From Acidobacteriota bacterium (GTDB lineage Bacteria; Acidobacteriota; Holophagae; Acanthopleuribacterales; Acanthopleuribacteraceae), in contig JASJCB010000160.1 of assembly GCA_030066195.1 (NCBI GenBank), forward strand, positions 1 through 34,821: a stretch of 34,821 nucleotides of DNA. Direction: 5' to 3'. Below the pieces are notes generated by a model that had not been told where the DNA came from, ran no database searches, and saw only the letters and a program-made list of their open reading frames with translations. This document shows positions 9,046-15,067 of this stretch, in pieces. A program made the translations under genes and the position numbers. Each line of letters begins with the position of its first letter. Within the stretch, counting starts at the first letter, position 1.

Positions 9046-9080
9046 TCTCGGGTTTTCAGAATCTCAATTGGGAGACTTCA

Positions 9081-9341
9081 ATGAAAAAAGCATTAATAAT
9101 GTTTCTGATGGTCGTTGCTATCGGCACAAGTTATGCCTGGTATTGCTCCGAGGAGTATGATTCTGTTCAATCAGCAGAAAATGCGGTCAGATTACAAGGC
9201 ACGCTCATGGTTCTTAACGGCGCCGATTGGGATCAAGAAAGAAGAGAGAGAGAAACTATTTTCTATAATAATCTCAGGGGCATGCTTGACAATGCCAGGT
9301 TCGAATATGATCTCTGTATGAGACGAACTCAAGAACGTTAG
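9081..9341 (+). CDS. Small exported protein of unknown function
   Basis: I do not recognise this 86-residue protein. It begins with a clear Sec signal peptide (MKKALIMFLMVVAIGTSYAW). The mature part of about 67 residues is charged and probably helical, with two cysteines (in YCSEE and DLCMRR) that could form a disulfide in the periplasm. ATG 9081 is chosen because GGGAGA lies 5 nt upstream and the signal starts there. The frame extends upstream to 8994 without a supporting site. It lies in an AT-rich patch, 15 bp before the beta-propeller gene, and the two probably share the promoter at 9016-9045. Confidence 0.75.
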   Translation: MKKALIMFLMVVAIGTSYAWYCSEEYDSVQSAENAVRLQGTLMVLNGADWDQERRERETIFYNNLRGMLDNARFEYDLCMRRTQER

Positions 9342-9356
9342 AAAAATAGAGATACG

Positions 9357-10349
9357 ATGATCTCCTTATTATTGTTCGGGATTTTTTCCTTCGAAACAGA
9401 ATGGGAAAGATTTTTGCCCGTCTATACACCACTCCCTCCTGGTTGTATTGCATATACTGAATCAAAAATTTATTTAGTCAGTTATATGGATCGGAAAATA
9501 CTGGTATTCGATTACCTGGGTCGTCAGGATGGAGCCTTTGGAGGTATTGGCCAGGGGCCCGGTGAACTCAACCAATCGGGGCCAATGACCTTGCAAATAT
9601 ATGACAACCAACTTTATGTTCACATGTCTCGGAAAACCGTGGTTTTCGATCTTAAAGGCAAGTATCTTGCCTCATACTCTGTACCCCACTTACAGGGAGC
9701 ACCCTTTGGTCTGGAGATGCGTCGTGTTCCACAAGGTTGGCTGGTTTTCGATTTTGAGCCCGCCCTGGGTCGACCCGATGCCGGAATCATGTTTTTCGAT
9801 CCGGAATTGAAACAGGGAGATTCACTGTGTTCTTGGGAACGTGAAAAGCCAGGGATGTCCGGCTTTTTCGATGATAAAGGCCAGGCTTGTTTGGATCGGG
9901 AGGCACGAACGCTTTTTGTAAGGAGACGTGGAGAAACCACCATTTCTGTTTGGAATATGATAACCATGCAACAAACAGGTACTCTTGATCTCGGGCTGGA
10001 AATGCAGCTGGTGCCCCCCTCGATGAGAGAGTCCTATGAACGGATAAGCCCGAACCGTACCATTCCAGAAAGGATTCCTGCTGCTTTTCATTTGCTCTGG
10101 AGGCTGGATCGATTAGTGGTTGGTTATCTCAAACCGGAGGGATACGTATCTCATCGGTTTTTTACACGAAACGGAAAAGAAGATACAATCATCCCAAGCA
10201 CCTGTGCACTAATGGTTTTTGTAATTCGTGACCAATGGGCCTATCTTGTCAACTTCAGTCTAAAAGAGGATCAACTCATGATGGCCAGATGGCCCTTAAA
10301 TAGATTAGAACAGAAGATCAAGGATTGGAAGATACGGCACAATGATTGA
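9357..10349 (+). CDS. 6-bladed beta-propeller-like exported protein
   Basis: This 330-residue protein begins with a short hydrophobic segment (MISLLLFGIFSF) that could serve as a signal or anchor. A run of beta-strand repeats follows, of the type IYLVSYMDRKILVFDYLGRQ with GGIGQGPGEL. The latter motif is typical of 6-bladed beta-propeller (NHL-like) proteins, in which each blade holds a short recognition surface. No catalytic residues are recognisable. It starts 15 bp after the small exported-protein gene with only a weak ribosome-binding site, so translation may be coupled. Base composition is low in GC (23 of 60 bases at 9361-9420), unlike its neighbours. A 12-bp terminator hairpin follows at 10414. 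Confidence 0.7.
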   Translation: MISLLLFGIFSFETEWERFLPVYTPLPPGCIAYTESKIYLVSYMDRKILVFDYLGRQDGAFGGIGQGPGELNQSGPMTLQIYDNQLYVHMSRKTVVFDLKGKYLASYSVPHLQGAPFGLEMRRVPQGWLVFDFEPALGRPDAGIMFFDPELKQGDSLCSWEREKPGMSGFFDDKGQACLDREARTLFVRRRGETTISVWNMITMQQTGTLDLGLEMQLVPPSMRESYERISPNRTIPERIPAAFHLLWRLDRLVVGYLKPEGYVSHRFFTRNGKEDTIIPSTCALMVFVIRDQWAYLVNFSLKEDQLMMARWPLNRLEQKIKDWKIRHND

Positions 10350-10413
10350 CATTTGCTTTTTCCAATAAAACGATGACAAGAACCTGACGGGACGAGGAAC
10401 CCGGTTGAATTGA

Positions 10414-10441
10414 AAAGCCGCGGCGTTGTCGCCGCGGCTTT
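10414..10441. terminator. Bidirectional intrinsic terminator
   Basis: A perfect 12-bp stem (AAAGCCGCGGCG and its complement) surrounds a TTGT loop and is flanked by A and T runs on both sides. It separates the plus-strand exported-protein genes from the convergent minus-strand ABC-2 permease, which ends at 10446. Confidence 0.88.
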
Positions 10442-10445
10442 GGGT

Positions 10446-11996
10446 TTATGCTTCTTTATGTTCCGGGGCAAGGCCGACCGGGGCCTTGATCCAACGGACC
10501 ATCTCGCGTATTTTGGGCGGTTTGCCCGTCAGCAGGATACCGATGCGGAAGATCTTGGCCGAGGCCCATAACGAAAAGAGCACCGAGGCCAACAGCAGCA
10601 CCGAGGTTGCGATGTATTCCAGCGTGGTGGGCGGGGCCGCCGCCCGGTTCATCATGGTAAACGGCGTCAGCGGCGGAATATACGAACAGATCTTGGCCAG
10701 CAGGCCGTTAGGGTCCTGGCTGATGGGCACCATGAGGATGAGCGGGATGAACAGCAACATCATGACCGGGCCCATCAAGGATTGAGCTTCCTTCAGGCTG
10801 TTGAAGACCGAACCCAGGCCGACCAGGATGGAACCGTAGAGCAGGTAGCCCAGCACGAAATAGATGCCGAACGACAGCGTGAAGGCCGGGTCGCTCAGGA
10901 TGGCGCCCATGTCGAACGGCAGGGTAAGCCCCAGCATCCCCGGCAGAAAGGCCGTCCCCGCGATCACGCACAAGATCCAGGTGCCCACCATGGTCAGGCC
11001 GGTCCAGGCGATACCCGTCATCTTGCCCGCCATCAGTTGGATGGGCGACATGGACGAAAGCAGGACCTCGATCAGGCGGTTGGACTTCTCCTCGATGGTG
11101 TTGGTCATCAGCATATTGGAAATGGTAAAGACCGAGATCCAGAGCAGGTAGACAAACGCGGCCGGAGCCCATTGGCGAACCTTGTCCTGCAGGCTGACCT
11201 CCCTCTCCTCACCGCTTGCCGAGAGCTTGCGGCCCTCGAAGCTCAGCGGCGACTGAATCCAGCCCGCCACGCTCGCGTCGATATTTTCCTTTTGCAGGCG
11301 TTGATCGCGGACCACCGCGGTGGTGTAGCGTCCGAACCATGACTGCAAGTCGTCATCGGTCAGGTTGGTGGAGATGTACTTGCAACCCTGGCTGTCCGTA
11401 ACCGGATCGGCGCCGATGACGAAGTAGGCAAACAACTCCTCGGTCAGGACCATGTTGTTCAGCTTCTCGGGGTCGGCGTCCAGGTTGGACAAAAGGACGA
11501 AATCATTGCGGGTGGTGCTCTTGAACAGGGTTTTGGTCTCTTTGGGTGATAGTTTCTTCCACCAGGTCAACAGGGCCCCGCGGTTCTCGCTCAGTTCCGC
11601 CGGCAGGTCGGCGGTCGCGCCCGCTTCGGTCGGAAAGGCCGTGGCCGCCGCCATCATGCTCAGTTTGTATGGGTCGGTCTCGGCGAAGGATTTGCCCAGG
11701 GAAGCCAGGTAATCGGGCAGCCCCGGCATGGGCCGGTCCTCACGGTGGGCCTCGCCGACTTCCAGGAAGATACGCGAGAGGTCTTCCACCAGCATGCGTT
11801 CCTCTACCTTCTCCAACAGCCAACCGGACTGGTCGATCACGGCGAACTTCTTGGCCGGTTTCGACTTTTCGATCCAGGCGGGCCCCAGGAACATGCCCGT
11901 GTAGAGAATGGGAACCAGCATGATGCCGATCCAAAAGCCCTTGGTGCGCACATTTTCCAAATACTCGCGTTTGGCAACCAGAAAAATCTTACCCAT
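10446..11996 (-). CDS. ABC-2 type transporter permease (NatB/YhaP-like)
   Basis: This is the membrane subunit of an exporter whose ATPase is the overlapping upstream gene. The 516-residue product has one N-terminal membrane span (about residues 20-40, after KREYLENVRTKGFW). An extracytoplasmic domain of about 225 residues follows, then a C-terminal group of five or six spans (about 265-490) with the EEKSNRLIEVLLSS motif typical of ABC-2 export permeases. The start is ATG 11996, with AGGAGG 8 nt upstream at 12010-12005. A GTG at 12005 is in frame but overlaps that site. The gene overlaps the ATPase gene by 8 bp. NatAB proteins export sodium, but other members export drugs or peptides, so the substrate is open. 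Confidence 0.9.
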   Translation of the reverse strand: MGKIFLVAKREYLENVRTKGFWIGIMLVPILYTGMFLGPAWIEKSKPAKKFAVIDQSGWLLEKVEERMLVEDLSRIFLEVGEAHREDRPMPGLPDYLASLGKSFAETDPYKLSMMAAATAFPTEAGATADLPAELSENRGALLTWWKKLSPKETKTLFKSTTRNDFVLLSNLDADPEKLNNMVLTEELFAYFVIGADPVTDSQGCKYISTNLTDDDLQSWFGRYTTAVVRDQRLQKENIDASVAGWIQSPLSFEGRKLSASGEEREVSLQDKVRQWAPAAFVYLLWISVFTISNMLMTNTIEEKSNRLIEVLLSSMSPIQLMAGKMTGIAWTGLTMVGTWILCVIAGTAFLPGMLGLTLPFDMGAILSDPAFTLSFGIYFVLGYLLYGSILVGLGSVFNSLKEAQSLMGPVMMLLFIPLILMVPISQDPNGLLAKICSYIPPLTPFTMMNRAAAPPTTLEYIATSVLLLASVLFSLWASAKIFRIGILLTGKPPKIREMVRWIKAPVGLAPEHKEA

Positions 11997-12894
11997 GAGG
12001 CACACCTCCTACGGCGCGAATAAATATTTCGTGAAGCGAAGGCGCGCGCATGTCGAAGCGGCGGATGGATATCTTGCCGATCAGGCGCGCCAGAATGTCC
12101 TGGGGATCGGTGCCCTCGACCAGGGTAAGCTCTACCTCTTTGCCGGCGTCGTTGACGCGCGTCACACCGGGCAAGCGGTCGAAGAGGGTACCGTCGCCCT
12201 CGTATTCGATGATGACCGAACCGCCCGCGCTGCCGCGCACCTCGGCCATGGGGCCGTCCAGGATTTTGTTGCCGTCGTTGATCAGCATGATGTAATCGCA
12301 CATCTGTTCGGCTTGGGACATGACGTGAGTTGAGAAAATCACCGTCTTGCCGTCGCGTTTCATTTGCAGGACGACATCTCGGACCACTTCCACGTTGACC
12401 GGGTCCAGGCCGGAAAAGGGTTCGTCCAGAATGACCAACTCGGGGTCGTGAATCAGGGTGGATATGATTTGCACCTTCTGGCCCATGCCCTTGGAGAGTG
12501 CATCGCATTTCTTGTCTATCCATTCGCCCAGGTTCCAGCGCTCCAGCAGTTCGCGTCCGCGTTTCCGCGCGTCTCGCCCCGACAGGCCTTTCAGCTGTCC
12601 GAAATAGGTGACCAGATCGCCCACTTTCATCTTTTTATACAGACCCTTTTCCTCGGGCAGGTAACCCAGGCGGTTCTTCATGGACTCGGAATTGGGGGAA
12701 CCCAGCACCTGAATTTCGCCGGCGTCCGGGTAGAGTATGCTCATGATCATGCGAATGGTAGTGGTTTTTCCGGCGCCGTTCGGCCCCAGGAATCCGTAGA
12801 TGCAACCGCGCGGAATGGCCGCGGAGACGGCATTGACCGCCGTGTAGTCACCGAACTTTTTGGTGACTCGATCCAGGCTCAAGGCAACATCCAT
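11989..12894 (-). CDS. ABC transporter ATP-binding protein (NatA-like)
   Basis: This is the ATPase subunit for the ABC-2 permease downstream. The 302-residue product has Walker A GPNGAGKTT (about 37-45), signature LSKGMGQKV (133-141), Walker B ILDEPFSGLDP (155-165) and the H-loop in STHVM (His 190). A C-terminal domain of about 80 residues ends near HEIFIRAV, as in NatA/CcmA-type exporters. ATG 12894 is chosen, with AGGAG 9 nt upstream. The longer frame to 12942 has no support and would add a non-homologous tail. The gene lies 124 bp downstream of the 13019-13633 gene on the same strand, so both may be on one transcript. Confidence 0.92.
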   Translation of the reverse strand: MDVALSLDRVTKKFGDYTAVNAVSAAIPRGCIYGFLGPNGAGKTTTIRMIMSILYPDAGEIQVLGSPNSESMKNRLGYLPEEKGLYKKMKVGDLVTYFGQLKGLSGRDARKRGRELLERWNLGEWIDKKCDALSKGMGQKVQIISTLIHDPELVILDEPFSGLDPVNVEVVRDVVLQMKRDGKTVIFSTHVMSQAEQMCDYIMLINDGNKILDGPMAEVRGSAGGSVIIEYEGDGTLFDRLPGVTRVNDAGKEVELTLVEGTDPQDILARLIGKISIRRFDMRAPSLHEIFIRAVGGVPHG

Positions 12895-13018
12895 GCAACA
12901 GCTCCTGATGGTACACGCCGATCGGTGCGGGTTTTTTCCCAAAACGATCCGCCGGCGCCCCCTTAAGCGGGGGTGGGTTGGTGGTTTCGACTGATGTGCG
13001 TTAGATGCGTTTTCCCAT

Positions 13019-13633
13019 TCAGGCCGAAACGGGAGTCAATTTAAGTGTGATCGATTGATCCTTTTGATTCCATTTTCCCTTGATGGAAACGATTCGGCCC
13101 TTTTTTTCTTTCACGGCGCCCTCGTAGACGGCGCCGACCTCTTCGCTTTGTACGGTAAGGGAGCCGTCGGCGTATTCTGCCCGAGTGACCGGGATATAGC
13201 TGACGTGTTGGTCCGGGCTGCTGATATACGCACCCAGGCTGCCGTCGCCGTTGGCGAAGAAGGACATGCCGATGCGCATTTTACGGCCCGGGAAGCCGAC
13301 GCTGCCCAGCCAGTCCCCTTGCAGGGATTCCAAGGCGCCCGACAGCAAGCCGGCGTCCGTATGAAGTTTTTCACCGCGTGCGTCCTGGCCGTTTTGGTTG
13401 ATGATCAAGTGGTCCACGGCGCCTTGCTCATTGCGGCCGAAGTGTAGTTTCAGGTCGACGGGAACCATCTCGCTCTTGGGTACGGAGAAAGTGTCTTCTC
13501 CGTCGTGTTGCAGCGGGAGCAGCGGTCTGCCGCGGAGTTGACCCATCAGTTGGTCGCCGTCCGCGCTGATGCTGACCACCATTCTCGGCGCCATGTGATA
13601 ATGCCCCAGATAATCGGTAAGTTGCTTGGTCAC
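13019..13633 (-). CDS. Two-domain beta-rich protein (DUF3471-like plus hydrolase-associated domain)
   Basis: This 204-residue protein has no signal peptide. Residues 1-85 (LTDYLGHYHMAPRMVVSI, then a short DHLIINQNGQD strand) resemble the DUF3471 module appended to beta-lactamase-like hydrolases. Residues 100-200 (LQGDWLGSVG, DGSLGAYISSPDQ, YIPVTRAEYADGSLTVQ) resemble the beta-barrel domain that precedes many alpha/beta hydrolases. No hydrolase domain or catalytic motif is present, so the protein may bind a ligand without cleaving it. Translation starts at GTG 13633, with GAGG 5 nt upstream. Its promoter at 13765-13793 carries an operator almost identical to that of the GntR-ABC operon, which suggests co-regulation. 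Domain calls are from pattern memory only. Confidence 0.65.
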   Translation of the reverse strand: MTKQLTDYLGHYHMAPRMVVSISADGDQLMGQLRGRPLLPLQHDGEDTFSVPKSEMVPVDLKLHFGRNEQGAVDHLIINQNGQDARGEKLHTDAGLLSGALESLQGDWLGSVGFPGRKMRIGMSFFANGDGSLGAYISSPDQHVSYIPVTRAEYADGSLTVQSEEVGAVYEGAVKEKKGRIVSIKGKWNQKDQSITLKLTPVSA

Positions 13634-13658
13634 GTTTTCCTCGTAATAGAAAGGGTGC

Positions 13659-13719
13659 GGCCCGGAACGGTTGGGGCCTGGGTAAAGAGGAATTTAACCA
13701 CGAAACGACGTTCCGGGCC
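13659..13719 (-). promoter_or_regulatory. Long-loop inverted repeat in the 5' leader of the 13019-13633 gene
   Basis: Perfect 11-bp arms (GGCCCGGAACG at 13659-13669 and its complement at 13709-13719) enclose a 39-nt loop. In the predicted transcript (start near 13758) this forms a stable stem-loop ending 25 nt before the GTG start codon. It has no T-run, so it is not a classic terminator. A leader structure affecting translation or mRNA stability is possible. Confidence 0.5.
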
Positions 13720-13756
13720 AAGTCTCGTGGCGCGATGGGTTGTCTTCCGCATCGCT

Positions 13757-13793
13757 GTATAACTAAGATAATACACCGATACGTAAAAGTCAA
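13757..13793 (-). promoter_or_regulatory. Promoter with overlapping 18-bp operator for the 13019-13633 gene
   Basis: On the minus strand, TTGACT (13793-13788), a 17-nt spacer and TATCTT (13770-13765) form a good sigma-70 promoter. The -10 box sits inside GTATAACTAAGATAATAC (13757-13774), which matches the GntR-operon element (8824-8841) at 15 of 18 positions. The -10 lies at the same offset (8 bases from the left edge) with the same 17-nt spacer. Confidence 0.6.
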
Positions 13794-13843
13794 GGCGGCT
13801 GAGAGCTTTTGTGGTTAATAGCCTGAAAAAATTTGGTTTAAAT

Positions 13844-13876
13844 GTGTATTATTTGTGTATGCTCCTTGTTATACAC
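13844..13876. promoter_or_regulatory. Cluster of GTGTAT/ATACAC half-sites
   Basis: GTGTAT occurs at 13844-13849 and 13855-13860, and ATACAC at 13871-13876. The last two form a perfect GTGTAT-N10-ATACAC palindrome that contains GTAT-N10-ATAC, the shape of the operators at 8824 and 13757. It lies exactly 100 bp upstream of the 13757 element and does not overlap a recognisable -10 box, so it may be an auxiliary site. The rest of the 13634-14097 gap shows no gene. Confidence 0.4.
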
Positions 13877-14097
13877 CGCGCTGTGGGTCCTCTTCGAGGT
13901 GGCAGCGTTGTTCTATTCTAGCCAGGTAGGCCGTGGCGAGACGTTCTGCCCTTTGCCGCCTTTCCGGGGCGTGCTGCCCGGTATCTCGTAACCGACGGTA
14001 GCGTTGAATGACCGCGCTCAGCGCCCCGAACGGCCCATTGCGGGGATCGTCTTGTAACGAAACGCGGCTATCTCCGATATCGAAAGATTCGAATCAT

Positions 14098-14487
14098 TCA
14101 GTCTTCTTGCTTTTTGTAACTGTTTTCGAATTTGTCGAGGGCTTTCTTCTGGATGTCTACCGCGCGACGCATCATGTTGATAATGCTGCCCGGCACATCG
14201 TTCATACTGTCACGGGTGGTTTCCTCGTTGATATCGCCCATGGCGTGGGCCGTTTCGTTCATGGCTTCCACGGTCGCGTCGACCATACCCTTGACGAACC
14301 GGGTGGTTTCTTTGAACGCGCGTTCGGTTTGCTCGTTCATCGAGCCCATCCACTCGTTCTCGTCCTTCTTGGATCCTTCCTCTTCTTTTTCTTCGCTCTC
14401 TACTTTCTCCAGGCGTTCTTCCAATTCCTGGACACGGTTCATCAACTTTTCATAGGCTTCTTTAGCCATGGTAACTTGCTCGGACAT
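14098..14487 (-). CDS. Small acidic coiled-coil protein of unknown function
   Basis: I do not recognise this 129-residue protein. It is almost entirely helical. Residues about 12-45 form a strongly charged coiled coil (MNRVQELEERLEKVESEEKEEE), followed by an amphipathic region rich in Thr/Ala/Met (MVDATVEAMNETAHAM). It ends in a basic-acidic tail (KKALDKFENSYKKQED). There is no signal peptide or membrane span. The amphipathic pattern is reminiscent of phasins, but no phasin motif can be claimed. ATG 14487 has GGAGG 6 nt upstream; an in-frame start at 14511 lacks support. It stands alone between the operator-rich gap and the 42-bp repeat array. Confidence 0.7.
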   Translation of the reverse strand: MSEQVTMAKEAYEKLMNRVQELEERLEKVESEEKEEEGSKKDENEWMGSMNEQTERAFKETTRFVKGMVDATVEAMNETAHAMGDINEETTRDSMNDVPGSIINMMRRAVDIQKKALDKFENSYKKQED

Positions 14488-14595
14488 GGGTAACCTCCAA
14501 GTGGTGATCAAGGCCGTATTTTCTTAAGTACCACAATCGCCGCCCGGGCGCCAGGATATCCTGTCAAGACGGGCGCGTTAGCGTTTCCAGTTGTC

Positions 14596-14932
14596 ATTCG
14601 TTGTTCTTGTAAATCGGGGAGCAAAGAATTAATCCTGATTCCTTGACCCGGAAAAGTCAGGAGCAAAGAATCAGTCCTCATTCCTCGACCCGGAAAAGTC
14701 AGGAGTAAAGAATGAGAACTGATTCTTTGCTCCCCTAAAAGTAATGTGAAAGAAATCAGTTGTAGGTCCTTGACCCGGAAAAGCCAGGAGCAAAGAATGA
14801 AAAATGATTCTTTGACCCTGAACTTTCGGTGCGGAAAGAAGAGGACTGATTCTTTGCTGCCTGACTTTCTGTATCGAGAAATCAGTCGAGATTTCTCGAC
14901 TCTCGGCGGCGAGGATCAACGAATCAGGCAGT
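14596..14932. repeat. Eight degenerate 42-bp tandem repeats
   Basis: Units begin at 14596, 14638, 14680, 14722, 14765, 14807, 14849 and 14891, a period of 42 bp with one 43-bp unit. Each unit starts with a form of ATTCCTTGACCC. Units 1, 2, 3 and 5 carry GGAGCAAAGAAT (or GGAGTAAAGAAT) at the same internal offset, followed by a few variable bases often ending CTG. Units 2 and 3 are about 85% identical, and the last two are the most diverged. Where a unit's AAAGAAT end meets the next unit's ATTCTTT start, a hairpin forms (for example 14702-14733). There are no unique spacers, so it is not CRISPR. The array fills the gap between the coiled-coil gene and rapA. Confidence 0.8.
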
Positions 14933-15067
14933 AAATCCAGGCTCAGCATATCAAAATACTCTGAATAAGCTGTATTTGATTGTCAAATCGAAAAATCGGA
15001 TTGTTTTGTGCCGAAACGATGAAAACCCTCTCTGACCGGGTGAGTAAAAAACAACTCCGCTTGTGGA

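Noticed and set aside
14572..14577. A perfect TTGACA (minus strand) upstream of the coiled-coil gene
   Set aside because: The position 16-18 nt downstream is GC-rich (14545-14556) with no -10-like hexamer.
14596..14932. The 42-bp array as a CRISPR array
   Set aside because: Units are contiguous and degenerate, with no unique spacers between constant repeats, and no cas genes are in the window.
14671..14949. A 92-codon minus-strand frame across the 42-bp array
   Set aside because: The 14-residue translated units are not conserved between repeats, there is no ribosome-binding site, and the DNA repeat explains the open frame.
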